64,000 nucleotides of DNA from Bacillus vallismortis (GTDB lineage Bacteria; Bacillota; Bacilli; Bacillales; Bacillaceae). The stretch covers positions 310,001-374,000 of the forward strand of contig NZ_CP026362.1 of assembly GCF_004116955.1 (NCBI RefSeq), given 5' to 3'. Below the pieces are notes generated by a model. That model had not been told where the DNA came from. It made no database searches and saw only the letters and a program-made list of their open reading frames with translations. This document shows, one piece after another, positions 43,621 to 51,920 of this stretch (position 1 is the stretch's first letter; each line of letters opens with the position of its first letter). The position numbers were made by a program, and so were the translations under genes.

Positions 43621-44388
43621 ATGAATCAATTGCAAATGTTCAAAAATGATTTATTCGAAGTTGCTGCCAAGATTGAAAATGACCAAATTCTTTTTGATGC
43701 TGAAAGAGTTGCAAGATCATTAGGGATCATACAAGAAAAGAACAACAAACAATATATCCGTTGGGAACGAGTGAATGAGTATTTACCACAGTCTTCCCCA
43801 GAAGTGGGGAAAGGTGATTTCATCCCTGAACCACTGGTGTACAAGCTAGCTTTCAAAGCATCTAATCAAATTGCTGAGCAATTTCAAGACTGGTTAGCAA
43901 TCGAAGTCATCCCGACAATCAGAAAAATGGGCGGCTACGTTGCAAATGACGAGTTATTCATCCAAACATATTTGCCGCAAGCTGATGAAAATACAAAGCT
44001 GCTTTTCAAAACTACTCTTCACACTATGAAAGAGCAAAGCAAGCAAATAGAAACCATGAAACCGAAAGTGATTTTCGCTGAGGCGGTTGAATCGTCCGAG
44101 TCCTCTGTGCTTGTTGGTGAATTAGCGAAAATCATCCAGCAAAACGGTGTAGATATCGGGCCGAACAAATTATTTCAATGGTTACGCGACAATGGGTACC
44201 TGATTCGCAAAAAAGGTGAATCATTTAATCTCCCAACCCAACGCAGTATGGATATGGGCCTATTCGAAATTAAGAAAAGAACTGTAAACAACATTGACGG
44301 CTCAATCAGAACCACGCGCACACCAAAGGTAACCGGTAAAGGACAGATTTATTTTGTAAATAAATTCATGTCGTCTCAATCGGCTTAA
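43621..44388 (+). CDS. Phage antirepressor (BRO-N plus KilA-C/ANT domains)
   Basis: This 255-residue protein joins an N-terminal BRO domain (about 5-110; ILFDAERVARSLGI and VYKLAFKASNQIAEQFQDWL) to a C-terminal ANT/KilAC domain (about 130-250; LAKIIQQNGVDIGPNKLFQWLRDNGYL). Such proteins act as antirepressors or early regulators in many Bacillus phages. The ATG follows AAGGAGG. Two similar palindromes lie directly after its stop. Confidence 0.85.
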   Translation: MNQLQMFKNDLFEVAAKIENDQILFDAERVARSLGIIQEKNNKQYIRWERVNEYLPQSSPEVGKGDFIPEPLVYKLAFKASNQIAEQFQDWLAIEVIPTIRKMGGYVANDELFIQTYLPQADENTKLLFKTTLHTMKEQSKQIETMKPKVIFAEAVESSESSVLVGELAKIIQQNGVDIGPNKLFQWLRDNGYLIRKKGESFNLPTQRSMDMGLFEIKKRTVNNIDGSIRTTRTPKVTGKGQIYFVNKFMSSQSA

Positions 44389-44395
44389 TCCCCTT

Positions 44396-44447
44396 CACTC
44401 CACAACTTTGAGGAGTGAGGTGTAGATCTCCACAATTTTGGGGAGAT
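44396..44447. promoter_or_regulatory. Pair of similar palindromes after the antirepressor gene
   Basis: 44396-44417 pairs CACTCC with GGAGTG, and 44426-44447 pairs ATCTCC with GGAGAT. Both share the core CTCCACAANTTTGRGGAG and start 30 bases apart. They could be operators, or hairpins that reduce readthrough; neither has a T run. Confidence 0.55.
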
Positions 44448-44498
44448 TCATTACTTAAATTTTACCAATTAAAACTAAATATATCAGGGGGCGAACTT

Positions 44499-45068
44499 AT
44501 GTCGAACAATCCATACAATATGGACAATTTACCAATCATACTCAAAACAGAGCGGAAGAGAGCGAGGCTGTCGCAGTACCAAATAGGAAAGATTATTGGT
44601 AACAGAGATCAATCGTATGTCTCTAATATCGAAAACGGCATTTTTCCTTTAACACCTGAGCTGTGTATCAAGTGGTTTGAAGCCTGCGAAGCCTATGAAC
44701 ACATTGATCTTGTACATTACCTGTTTAAGCTGCATCCGACAGCAGCGGCGCCTATTGATCCAGCATTAAATGAGAGTGCAAGTAGTGCGGTTATCAATAT
44801 GATTCATCAGCTCGAAGAGGCATTGCAAGCCACAAAGCACTTGGCACGATGGTTAGCAAATGACCGGCCGGGCAGAACTGGAGAACTACCGATGAGTGAT
44901 ATCAAGCAAATCTTTGATCTAATTCCAGCAAATAAAACACTCATTTACTCTTTAGTACGGAACTACGGTTTGAAGATGCCTGAACTGGCTGACAGGTGGA
45001 CGCGCAAAGCGTTAATGGATCAGGTTGCAATGTCTAAACAAGAGGAAAGGCAGGCGGTTTTAGTATGA
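44499..45068 (+). CDS. Xre-like regulator with C-terminal extension
   Basis: A 189-residue protein with an N-terminal helix-turn-helix (about 12-70; [30 protein letters not shown]) and a helical C-terminal part (about 90-185). The order before YqaH recalls the early regulators of skin and PBSX. Start ATG at 44499 after CAGGGGGCG; codons upstream lie in the palindromes. Its stop overlaps the next start by four bases. Confidence 0.72.
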   Translation: MSNNPYNMDNLPIILKTERKRARLSQYQIGKIIGNRDQSYVSNIENGIFPLTPELCIKWFEACEAYEHIDLVHYLFKLHPTAAAPIDPALNESASSAVINMIHQLEEALQATKHLARWLANDRPGRTGELPMSDIKQIFDLIPANKTLIYSLVRNYGLKMPELADRWTRKALMDQVAMSKQEERQAVLV

Positions 45069-45322
45069 AAACTAATCAGTTTTTGAAGTCAGATGTAGAG
45101 TCAGCTAAAAGAAAAATCGAATCTGCGGAAGAGCTCTCTATCATGCTTTCAGAGGCATTGCGTGATGGTGATTATGAAGAGGCCATTAGTCTCGCAGGAA
45201 GCATCAAAGTTCTCACAGAGGATATCAGCCGACTGGCGAATAAAGGTCGATTGTATGAAACAGCTATGAAAATGCAACAGCGGGGCATCAATTTGGCAGT
45301 GATAAGTAGGTGTTTGGGATGA
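45065..45322 (+). CDS. YqaH-like small protein
   Basis: An 85-residue, mostly helical protein very like YqaH of the skin element, which is reported to bind DnaA and Spo0A and to disturb host replication and sporulation control. [20 protein letters not shown] and the C-terminal [12 protein letters not shown] match my memory of YqaH. The ATG overlaps the previous stop (ATGA) and has AGGCGG upstream. Confidence 0.68.
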   Translation: MKTNQFLKSDVESAKRKIESAEELSIMLSEALRDGDYEEAISLAGSIKVLTEDISRLANKGRLYETAMKMQQRGINLAVISRCLG

Positions 45323-45549
45323 ATCTCAGAAAATTTGAGCTCGCGGCAAGCTTCTTGCGACATGCCCAAAAGGCGGCATATTCAGAGGAAGATATCAAAG
45401 GAGCTGTGAGCATTCTGCATAAGGAATTTTACTCTTTAGAAAATGCAATCGACAGTCTTGCTGAACTTGCTAAAGCAAAAGAAGGAGCTGAGAAGATTGA
45501 ACATCGAAAACCCAATGATTCTGAACAACTGGCACGACAGGCTGACTGA
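45319..45549 (+). CDS. Small helical phage protein
   Basis: A 76-residue helical protein ([20 protein letters not shown] at the start) of unknown function. The ATG at 45319 overlaps the YqaH-like stop by four bases. Its 3' end overlaps the next gene by 53 bases in another frame, which is unusually long. Confidence 0.6.
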   Translation: MNLRKFELAASFLRHAQKAAYSEEDIKGAVSILHKEFYSLENAIDSLAELAKAKEGAEKIEHRKPNDSEQLARQAD

Positions 45550-45694
45550 GCCAGAAACACAAAAGGATTTTTTCGGGGATGAAGTGACACCAGTTGATGA
45601 TTATGTAATCGATTGTGGCGCGGTGATCTTGAGAGAGAACCTTGATCGTTATCTGAGAGAACAGCTTGGTTTCCAGTTTGTAAACGGGCAATAA
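45497..45694 (+). CDS. YqaI-like small protein
   Basis: About 65 residues (MNIENPMILNNWHDRLTEPE at the start) with a YGDEV-type FFGDEVTPVDDYVID segment and RENLDRYLREQLGF. It resembles YqaI of the skin element; function unknown. The start is TTG at 45497, 9 bases after GGAG. Upstream codons lie deep in the preceding gene. Confidence 0.68.
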   Translation: MNIENPMILNNWHDRLTEPETQKDFFGDEVTPVDDYVIDCGAVILRENLDRYLREQLGFQFVNGQ

Positions 45695-45717
45695 GCCAGG
45701 CTAAAGGGGGACTCACA

Positions 45718-46257
45718 ATGAAGAATGATTATGAAATAAGAGGGGAAATCACAGCAATTTTTCTCATTGGTAAACATGGCTTCTTAGAAACAATTATAGA
45801 CACTGCTGATCTACAAAAAGCAAAAGAGTTTAATGGATACTGGCATCCTTTACTAGATAAAAAAACTGATTCTTTCTATGTAGGCGGGAGTTATAAAAAA
45901 GGTAATGGGAACTGGGCTTCTATTAGATTGCATCGTTGGTTAATGAATCCCTCAGATGATCAAGTGGTTGATCACCGGAATCATGACACTTTAGATAATC
46001 GACGCGCGAATTTGCGTTTATGCTCAATTGGAGAAAACAATAGAAATCGAAAATACAGTAAACATAATACAAGTGAATACAAAGGAGTTGGTTGGCATAA
46101 AACCAACGGGAGATATCGAGCACGTATAAAATTCAATGGAAAATCAATTCATCTTGGTTACTTTAAAACAGAAATAGAGGCAGCTGAGGCTTATAACAAA
46201 GCGGCTATTAAATTTCATGGTGAATTTGCAGAAATAAACAAGTTAATACAAAAATGA
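45718..46257 (+). CDS. HNH homing endonuclease with AP2 DNA-binding domain
   Basis: A 179-residue free-standing homing endonuclease. The HNH nuclease core VVDHRNHDTLDNRRANLRL has His86 and Asn94. An AP2 DNA-binding domain follows (about 120-175; YKGVGWHKTNGRYRARIKF and YFKTEIEAAEAYNKAA). It sits exactly between the YqaI-like gene and the recombination genes, which are close together in skin, and codon use is more AT-rich than its neighbours, both as expected of a selfish insertion. The ATG follows AAAGGGGG. It ends in a hairpin overlapping its stop. Confidence 0.88.
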   Translation: MKNDYEIRGEITAIFLIGKHGFLETIIDTADLQKAKEFNGYWHPLLDKKTDSFYVGGSYKKGNGNWASIRLHRWLMNPSDDQVVDHRNHDTLDNRRANLRLCSIGENNRNRKYSKHNTSEYKGVGWHKTNGRYRARIKFNGKSIHLGYFKTEIEAAEAYNKAAIKFHGEFAEINKLIQK

Positions 46258-46286
46258 CCCGTGCTGGTAACACGAGTCATTAGGTA

Positions 46287-46330
46287 AGGCGTTTTGACTT
46301 AAATAGTTACTTAATTATACCAAAACGCCT
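46287..46330 (+). promoter_or_regulatory. Promoter framed by inverted repeats
   Basis: AGGCGTTTTG (46287-46296) and CAAAACGCCT (46321-46330) are perfect 10-bp arms. TTGACT (46294-46299) and TATACC (46316-46321), 16 bases apart, lie inside them. The arms could be an operator pair or a stem. This may restart transcription after the homing gene. Confidence 0.55.
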
Positions 46331-46357
46331 CATAAAAATCAATGGAGGTTGTTGGAT

Positions 46358-46708
46358 GTGACTGAATCTCAATTAAAGCAAGAAAACGAGTATTTAAAAC
46401 AGCAATTAGATCATATGAAGGAGGTCTATAAAGAAAACATGTCTCTTCATATGGCTGTTAAACAGGGTGAGCAGTTAAGAACTAAATTGGATGCATATTT
46501 ACGAGCGGATGATCGGGTTTATAGTCCTCGTTTCATAACACCCAAACAAAAGGGATATATAGCAGCGCTTTTCAAAAAGCATGGTTTGGCTCCACTCAGT
46601 AAAGCGAAACGAAAAGTGGTTAGGCGCTTTAATGGGGGCGGTTTGCTATCAGAACACGAAGCACACCAAATTATACAAATGTACAAGAAGAAAGCAGGTG
46701 CTAAATAA
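46358..46708 (+). CDS. Coiled-coil phage protein, unknown
   Basis: A 116-residue protein with an N-terminal coiled coil (about 2-45; TESQLKQENEYLKQQLDHM) and a basic C-terminal half (FITPKQKGYIAALFKKHGL, KAKRKVVRRFNGGGL) that could bind nucleic acid. I chose the GTG at 46358, 9 bases after GGAGG. It lies just before the recombination genes and overlaps the next start by one base. Confidence 0.65.
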   Translation: MTESQLKQENEYLKQQLDHMKEVYKENMSLHMAVKQGEQLRTKLDAYLRADDRVYSPRFITPKQKGYIAALFKKHGLAPLSKAKRKVVRRFNGGGLLSEHEAHQIIQMYKKKAGAK

Positions 46709-46896
46709 TGGCTAAAGCAGTAAAAGTGGCATTCAGCGAACGCGCGGAGGATCAGCAACGTTTGAGACAGGTCGGCGGTTCAATTGTATTCGCCAAAAAC
46801 GGTAAAGCGCAGTTTAGTTTCCCTTCAATGGATCACTACCGGGAATGGCAGCGCCTTGGTGCGGAAGAGTACAGAAGAAAGGTGGGACTGCTCTGA
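46708..46896 (+). CDS. Small basic phage protein, unknown
   Basis: A 62-residue basic protein (MAKAVKVAFSERAEDQQRLR at the start) with no motif I recognise. It touches both neighbours by one-base overlaps, so it is clearly part of the operon with the YqaJ-like gene. Confidence 0.65.
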   Translation: MAKAVKVAFSERAEDQQRLRQVGGSIVFAKNGKAQFSFPSMDHYREWQRLGAEEYRRKVGLL

Positions 46897-47846
46897 TGCT
46901 TGCACAAGTTTACATGCCTACGGACAACATGACGGAGGATCAATGGCTTGAGGCTCGGCGTGCTGGCATCGGGGGTTCCGATGCTGCGGCAATTGCTGGG
47001 CTGAGTAAGTGGAAAACGCCAATGTCAGTTTATCTGGACAAGCTCGGACAGGCACCTCAAGAGCATATAACCAGTGAGGCGGCATATTGGGGGCACATTC
47101 ACGAAGAAACCGTTGCCCGTGAATTTTCAAAGCGGACTGGCAAAAAGGTTCGGCGGCGAAAAGCAATCTTACAGCATCCTGATTACCCGTTTATGCTTGC
47201 GAACGTTGATAGATTAGTAGTCGGCGAACGAGCAGGACTGGAGTGCAAAACAGCATCAGAATACCTGAAAAGTGAATGGGACGGCGAGGAAGTGCCGGAC
47301 GCGTATCTGGTCCAATGTCAGCATTATATGGCTGTTACCGGGTTAAGCGCTTGGTGGATCGCTGTTCTGATTGGCGGGAACAAGTTCATTTACAAAAAGG
47401 TTGAACGAGACGAAGAGCTCATTGCATACCTGATTAAAATTGAACAGGACTTCTGGAAAAACCATATCGAGAATGAAATCCCTCCTATGTTTGATGGTTC
47501 TGAGGCTTCTGCTGAGCTTTTAACGCATATGTACCCTGTAGGATTCGAAGATGAAACAGAGCTTCCTCTGGCGGCAAATAAGCTAATTGAGCAATACAAA
47601 TCAGCTAAGGCTGAGGAGAAAGAAGCCAAAGAAAGACTCAAAGAAGCTGAGAATCAATTAAAAGGGATGCTCGGGGAGTATGAGGTAGGCAATGCTGAAA
47701 AAGCGCTTGTTACTTGGAAAACCGTTACGACAAAACGTTTTGATACAAATGCATTTGCTGCAGAACACCCTGAGCTCTTTGAAAAATTCAATAAAGTATC
47801 GACTCATAGAAGATTTAATGTGAAGGAGATAAAAGACAATGGCTAA
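46896..47846 (+). CDS. yqaJ: YqaJ-type phage exonuclease
   Basis: A 316-residue nuclease of the YqaJ viral recombinase family, with the lambda-exonuclease PD-(D/E)xK fold. RRAGIGGSDAAAIAGLSKW (about 24-42) and GLECKTASEYLKSEWDG (about 113-129, with the Glu-x-Lys) are the family motifs. A coiled coil follows (about 235-275). It degrades one strand of duplex DNA to give RecT its substrate. The ATG overlaps the previous stop; the next gene overlaps its end by 8 bases, giving a tight exo-RecT pair. Confidence 0.92.
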   Translation: MLAQVYMPTDNMTEDQWLEARRAGIGGSDAAAIAGLSKWKTPMSVYLDKLGQAPQEHITSEAAYWGHIHEETVAREFSKRTGKKVRRRKAILQHPDYPFMLANVDRLVVGERAGLECKTASEYLKSEWDGEEVPDAYLVQCQHYMAVTGLSAWWIAVLIGGNKFIYKKVERDEELIAYLIKIEQDFWKNHIENEIPPMFDGSEASAELLTHMYPVGFEDETELPLAANKLIEQYKSAKAEEKEAKERLKEAENQLKGMLGEYEVGNAEKALVTWKTVTTKRFDTNAFAAEHPELFEKFNKVSTHRRFNVKEIKDNG

Positions 47847-48738
47847 AAACGAGGATATCAGAAATAAGCTGCAAAACAGAGCAGGCGGCGCGCCTACTGA
47901 GAAGCCACCGACTCCAGCTCAAACCATAACGGCATATCTAGAAAAAATGGCACCGGAGATCCAAAAAGCATTGCCTGATCACATTAAGCCTGATCGCTTG
48001 GCTCGTATTGCATTAACCACAATACGTACTAACCCAGCACTTTTAGAATGTAGTGTTCCATCACTTCTAGGAGCAGTGATGCAGTCGGCACAATTAGGAC
48101 TTGAGCCTGGTTTAATTGGTCATTGTTACTTTGTTCCATTCTGGAATAAGAAAGAAAAAAGGCGCGATGTGCAATTCATTATAGGCTACAAAGGAATGAT
48201 TGACCTTGCAAGACGATCAGGACATATCGAAAGCATCTATGCTCATGCCGTTTACGAATCAGATAAATTCGACTACGAACTGGGCTTGCATCCTAAGCTG
48301 GTTCATAAGCCGGCTACAGGACAAAGAGGTGAGATAACACATGTGTATGCAGTTGCTCACTTCAAAGACGGCGGTTATCAATTCGAGGTATTCAGTAAAG
48401 AAGATATTGAAAAAACACGCAAACGAAGTAAAGCAAGTGATAACGGACCTTGGCAAACAGACTATGAAGAAATGGCAAAGAAAACAGTCATTCGGAGAAT
48501 GTGGAAATACCTTCCGATCAGCATAGAAATTCAGCAACAAGTTGCACAAGATGAGACGGTTCGGAAGGATGTAACAACAGAAGCCCAGTCCGTATATGAC
48601 GATAATGTTTTAGATTTAGGCGGAAATCAGCTTTTGAGTGAGCCTGAACAGTCAAATGAAAAACCAAGTGCGCAGGATGCTGATCCTTTTGACGGCAAGC
48701 CTGTAGACATCAGTGACGATGACCTCCCATTTGATTGA
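47839..48738 (+). CDS. yqaK: RecT-type single-strand annealing protein (YqaK)
   Basis: A 299-residue RecT/Redbeta-family protein. The core VPSLLGAVMQSAQLGLEPGL and FIIGYKGMIDLARRSG, then KKTVIRRMWKYLP, are RecT signatures. The last 50 residues are acidic, ending DISDDDLPFD, like an SSB tail. It anneals complementary single strands in phage recombination together with the YqaJ-type exonuclease. The ATG lies within the 3' end of that gene, after GAAGGAGAT. Confidence 0.93.
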   Translation: MAKNEDIRNKLQNRAGGAPTEKPPTPAQTITAYLEKMAPEIQKALPDHIKPDRLARIALTTIRTNPALLECSVPSLLGAVMQSAQLGLEPGLIGHCYFVPFWNKKEKRRDVQFIIGYKGMIDLARRSGHIESIYAHAVYESDKFDYELGLHPKLVHKPATGQRGEITHVYAVAHFKDGGYQFEVFSKEDIEKTRKRSKASDNGPWQTDYEEMAKKTVIRRMWKYLPISIEIQQQVAQDETVRKDVTTEAQSVYDDNVLDLGGNQLLSEPEQSNEKPSAQDADPFDGKPVDISDDDLPFD

Positions 48739-48895
48739 GATCGGTATCCCCTTCTGTTACAAGTGGCTAGCGGAAGGGGCGCCAAATCGCGCGCAGCTGT
48801 TCCGTGCTTATGTTGAAGGCTATCTAAAGACAAATGAACCTGGCTTACGTTTAGTCCGCATCAGCGGAATGACAGCACTGTGTGAAAGGAAGTAG
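48719..48895 (+). CDS. Small phage protein after recT
   Basis: A 58-residue protein (MTSHLIEIGIPFCYKWLAEG at the start) with no recognised motif. The ATG at 48719 overlaps the recT end by 20 bases and has a weak ribosome binding site, so translation may depend on coupling. The downstream gene starts 8 bases on. Confidence 0.5.
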   Translation: MTSHLIEIGIPFCYKWLAEGAPNRAQLFRAYVEGYLKTNEPGLRLVRISGMTALCERK

Positions 48896-48902
48896 GTGAG
48901 CC

Positions 48903-49601
48903 ATGAACTACCTGAAAGAAATGAACGGCTTCATGAATTGGCTAGAAACGAACCCGTTGTCTGCTACAACTCAAGCATTATGGTTTCATCTTTTGCACAT
49001 CAACAACAAGGCGGGGTGGCGAGAGTGGTTCACTACTTCAAATACCACTTTGCAAGCAAAGATTGAGATTTCCGAAAATACGTTGATCAAACACCGAAAG
49101 ATGCTGATTGAGCTTAAAAGAATTGAATATAAGCCGCAGGGAAGGAAGGCAGGGCAATACAGGCTGATCTCATTTGAAACGCCTGTAACGGAGCAGGAAC
49201 CATCTAAAAAGCCCTTTTCGGAACCGGCAACAACATCACAAGAAACGCAGGAGGTTGATCCAAAAATGAAAAATGCTTTTGAGCTATTTGAAAATAAGGT
49301 GGCTCGTTCAATCGGTTCTATTGAGGCGCAAAGAATTGGCTACATGGTGGATGATTATGGCGAAGAAAAGGTCATAGAAGCAATGAAATTGGCTTTCAGA
49401 AATAAAGGCAGCAATGTTGGTCTGAACTACATTGAAGCAATCCTGTCCAACCCATTAGGCCAAAAGAGAAAGGAGAAACAACAATATGGCTATAAACAAA
49501 GCAGTCAGCATAGATACAGCGTTCCAAGCAATGATGAAGGGTCTTCAAGCAAAATCGCGTTCTTGGGAAATGCAACAGGCCGGATCAGAAGAAAAGGTTG
49601 A
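48903..49601 (+). CDS. yqaL: YqaL-like DnaD-domain replication protein
   Basis: A 232-residue replication initiation protein. The N-terminal winged-helix region (about 15-75; [31 protein letters not shown]) and the C-terminal DnaD domain (about 125-185; [37 protein letters not shown]) are typical of phage helicase-loading initiators. It acts with the DnaC-like protein encoded next. The last 116 bases overlap that gene in another frame, so its C-terminal 38 residues are dual-coded. Confidence 0.85.
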   Translation: MNYLKEMNGFMNWLETNPLSATTQALWFHLLHINNKAGWREWFTTSNTTLQAKIEISENTLIKHRKMLIELKRIEYKPQGRKAGQYRLISFETPVTEQEPSKKPFSEPATTSQETQEVDPKMKNAFELFENKVARSIGSIEAQRIGYMVDDYGEEKVIEAMKLAFRNKGSNVGLNYIEAILSNPLGQKRKEKQQYGYKQSSQHRYSVPSNDEGSSSKIAFLGNATGRIRRKG

Positions 49602-50424
49602 ATACAGCTGCCTTGAGTGTAAGGATCGCGGCGTTGTGATTTATCGGGTTCATATGGACACAAAATGGAATTTAGACAAACAGCTTGATCTATTAGTGCC
49701 TGAGAGCATGGTACCCGAAGATGAATTCCTTTCAGGAAAGGTTTGCACACCGGATAAGGCCCGGGAATGGAAAACGACGTATTCCAAGCAATGTGAGTGT
49801 GTGAAACGAAAGAAAATATCACGCCTCATGGCAGCCAGCGGCATTACTGAGGAATTTGAAAATCTGCTGTTCGGCAACTTCAAATTAGATGGCAAGCCCC
49901 AAATGATCAAAGATGCCTATGAATGTGCGGTCGAATACTTCAAAGACTTTGAGAAGGTCAGGGGAGAGCGTGCCAACAGCATTGCTCTGCTGGGGCAGCC
50001 GGGCAGCGGTAAAACCCATCTGCTAACGGCCATTATGAACAACCTCATTAAGAAGAGGTCCACTCACTGTCTGTACTTCCCTTACGTTGAGGGCATGAGT
50101 GATCTGAAAAATGACTTTGACCAGCTGGAAACAAAGTTGAATGCCATGAGAAAAGCAGATGTGCTGTTCATTGATGACTTATTCAAGCCAGTTGATGGGA
50201 AGCCAAGGGCAACTGAATGGCAAGTCGAACAGATCCAGTCAGTTGTGAATTATCGCTACCTGAACCATAAACCTCTGCTGATCTCTTCTGAGCTCACAAC
50301 GGACGATCTGCTGGACGTTGACGAGGCGCTGGGGTCACGGATTTACCAGATGTGCAAATATTACACGGTGATCATTCAGGGAAACCGGATGGAATTAAAT
50401 CATAGATTGGGTGATTGGGATTGA
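49486..50424 (+). CDS. yqaM: YqaM-like DnaC/DnaI-type helicase loader
   Basis: A 312-residue AAA+ ATPase. A zinc-binding part lies near the N-terminus (CLEC at 42-45, CEC at 103-105). Walker A is GQPGSGKT (170-177), Walker B VLFIDD near 224, and an Arg-rich sensor follows. It loads the replicative helicase at the phage origin. The ATG follows GAAAGGAGA and lies well inside the DnaD-like gene. Confidence 0.9.
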   Translation: MAINKAVSIDTAFQAMMKGLQAKSRSWEMQQAGSEEKVEYSCLECKDRGVVIYRVHMDTKWNLDKQLDLLVPESMVPEDEFLSGKVCTPDKAREWKTTYSKQCECVKRKKISRLMAASGITEEFENLLFGNFKLDGKPQMIKDAYECAVEYFKDFEKVRGERANSIALLGQPGSGKTHLLTAIMNNLIKKRSTHCLYFPYVEGMSDLKNDFDQLETKLNAMRKADVLFIDDLFKPVDGKPRATEWQVEQIQSVVNYRYLNHKPLLISSELTTDDLLDVDEALGSRIYQMCKYYTVIIQGNRMELNHRLGDWD

Positions 50425-50564
50425 ACGAGAAAACGAACGTTATAGGATCCAAAGGAATGTATTTGTTCGGACCGGCTGAACAAAAGGGCGGCAAGGACCT
50501 CACACCGGCTATCCGGGTGCTTGAGGAAAAGATCAAACAAATGGAGCTGATGCGCAGTGCTTAA
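50421..50564 (+). CDS. Small phage protein, 47 residues
   Basis: TTG start overlapping the previous stop. It encodes 47 residues that include GSKGMYLFGPAEQKGG and a helical, charged tail. No recognised family. The gene is too short to be caught easily but fits the operon exactly. Confidence 0.5.
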   Translation: MNEKTNVIGSKGMYLFGPAEQKGGKDLTPAIRVLEEKIKQMELMRSA

Positions 50565-50652
50565 AGCGGTGATCCTGCTGCCGGCCATCATACTGACGGC
50601 GCCGTACAAGGAGAAGCAGATTCAGCAATGGGAAGAGAATGACGGGAGGTAA
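50557..50652 (+). CDS. Very small phage membrane peptide, 31 residues
   Basis: GTG start inside the previous gene's end. It encodes MLKAVILLPAIILTAPYKEK and a charged tail, a single short hydrophobic helix. The stop directly precedes the start of the YopX-like gene, whose ribosome binding site GGGAGG is in its last codons. Coding status is uncertain. Confidence 0.4.
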   Translation: MLKAVILLPAIILTAPYKEKQIQQWEENDGR

Positions 50653-50657
50653 TGAGA

Positions 50658-51107
50658 ATGAGGGAAATCAAGTTTCGTGCTTGGATAAACGAAGAAAGCA
50701 GTTGGCATCGTGATAGCGGAGTGGATACGCCTTGTATGGAGTATGATTTTGCCTTCGAAGAATACATGACGGTTAATCAGGAGCTTTATAAAATGCAGGC
50801 AGATAATCATATTTTGATGCAATACACCGGATTGAAGGACAAATACGGCCGAGAGATTTATGAGGGGGATTGTTATACAGCAAAACATAAGTCAGGGAAG
50901 GTTTATACAGGTCAGGTCAAATATGAATTATCGTTTGTTTTTGATATTAAGGGTTTTGAAGAATTGTTCATTAACGGAGTAGGAGCCGTGAAAACTAACC
51001 GTACCTTTGATATACATTCGTTTATCAAATGGTTTGATGAAGTCGAAGTCATCGGCAACATTTATGAAGAGCCTGAGCTTTTGGAGGCATCACATGCCAG
51101 CAAATAA
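50658..51107 (+). CDS. YopX-family phage protein
   Basis: A 149-residue protein of the YopX family: it begins MREIKFRAW and carries the middle motif MQYTGLKDKYGREIYEGD, followed by a V/I-rich barrel with GNIYE at the end. Function is unknown though the family is widespread in Gram-positive phages. The ATG at 50658 is 8 bases after GGGAGG; an ATG two codons earlier is too close. Confidence 0.8.
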   Translation: MREIKFRAWINEESSWHRDSGVDTPCMEYDFAFEEYMTVNQELYKMQADNHILMQYTGLKDKYGREIYEGDCYTAKHKSGKVYTGQVKYELSFVFDIKGFEELFINGVGAVKTNRTFDIHSFIKWFDEVEVIGNIYEEPELLEASHASK

Positions 51108-51552
51108 GTACGGCGCAAGAAAAACACAGGTAGACGGCATTACGTTCCACAGCATCGCTGAAGCCAAATACTATGAGCAGCTGAAATGGCTCAAGGTGAG
51201 CAAGCAGATAAAGGATTTTAAGCTGCAGCCACGATTCCTGCTGCAAGAGGCATTCAAAAAGAACGGCAAAACTTTTCGGAAGATTGAATATATTGCAGAT
51301 TTTGAGGTTCATAATTTGGACGGCAGCATCGAGATCATTGACATCAAGGGTGTGGAAACAAAGGAATTCGCCATCAAACGCAAGTTGTATGAGCGGCTTT
51401 ATGATACGCCACTCAAGGTGCTGGCTCTTGATCAGTCACTTGGCTTCATCGAGCTGGACGAGCTGAAAAAACTCAAAAGAAAGGCGGGAAAGTCCTCTGT
51501 TAAACGTGGTAATCGCAGACGATCGGCCGTTGTGGGTGCAGGAAGAAGATAA
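51094..51552 (+). CDS. DUF1064 phage nuclease-like protein
   Basis: A 152-residue protein of the DUF1064 family, with a restriction-endonuclease-like fold. NKYGARKTQVDGITFHSIAEAKYYEQL (about 4-30, with the conserved Glu), an IADFEV strand and IEIIDIKGVETKEF (Asp-x-Lys) near 87 form a PD-(D/E)xK type site. It may be a Holliday-junction or repair nuclease for the phage. The ATG follows TTGGAGG and overlaps the YopX-like gene's end. Confidence 0.75.
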   Translation: MPANKYGARKTQVDGITFHSIAEAKYYEQLKWLKVSKQIKDFKLQPRFLLQEAFKKNGKTFRKIEYIADFEVHNLDGSIEIIDIKGVETKEFAIKRKLYERLYDTPLKVLALDQSLGFIELDELKKLKRKAGKSSVKRGNRRRSAVVGAGRR

Positions 51553-51715
51553 GCTCATGGCCTGTATGACACGTTGCTCTCAGTTTAAGGCATGTGCCAG
51601 CCGAATGGGTTCTGATTGCAAGAAGCTCGGCGGCACGGAAATTCCCAAAATCAATGGAGGAGGCAGATACCATGGAACAGCAAAGCATCAATCCTTACAA
51701 GCCAGGACCGGTTGA
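51506..51715 (+). CDS. Small cysteine-rich phage protein
   Basis: A 69-residue protein starting with GTG at 51506. Its C-x3-C-x5-C-x7-C run (CMTRCSQFKACASRMGSDC) could bind zinc or an iron-sulphur cluster. It overlaps the previous gene by 47 bases and the next by 44, an unusual triple packing. The ribosome binding site is weak. Resembles a small gene of skin-like elements, function unknown. Confidence 0.5.
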   Translation: MVIADDRPLWVQEEDKLMACMTRCSQFKACASRMGSDCKKLGGTEIPKINGGGRYHGTAKHQSLQARTG

Positions 51716-51839
51716 AGAGTGGAAGATGACACCGGAACAGCTGGCCGAATACGTGAAAAAACCCCCGATCGTTTACCGGGAGGATCTGAAACCATCGCCA
51801 GCATTCACCATGGTTGGATGGAAACCGGATCACTATTAA
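51672..51839 (+). CDS. Small phage protein, 55 residues
   Basis: A 55-residue proline-rich protein (MEQQSINPYKPGPVEEWKMT at the start) of unknown function. The ATG is preceded by a strong GGAGGAGG, which favours this frame over the overlapping cysteine-rich gene. It is followed by a reverse-strand terminator. Confidence 0.6.
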   Translation: MEQQSINPYKPGPVEEWKMTPEQLAEYVKKPPIVYREDLKPSPAFTMVGWKPDHY

Positions 51840-51843
51840 ACAC

Positions 51844-51877
51844 AAAAAAAGCACCGAAGCGTTAGCCCCGGAGCTTT
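51844..51877 (-). terminator. Reverse-strand terminator inside the early region
   Basis: AAAGCTCCG and CGGTGCTTT (reverse strand, one mismatch) are followed by a run of T. It would stop leftward, antisense transcription through the accessory genes. On the forward strand it has no T run. Confidence 0.6.
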
Positions 51878-51920
51878 GATATGAACTGGTACTTCTATCA
51901 TAGCACAGGGGGCGCTAAGA

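Noticed and set aside
50557-50652. Toxin-like peptide of a type I system
   Set aside because: It is a short hydrophobic peptide, but no antisense RNA promoter or characteristic structure is visible; kept only as a low-confidence small gene.
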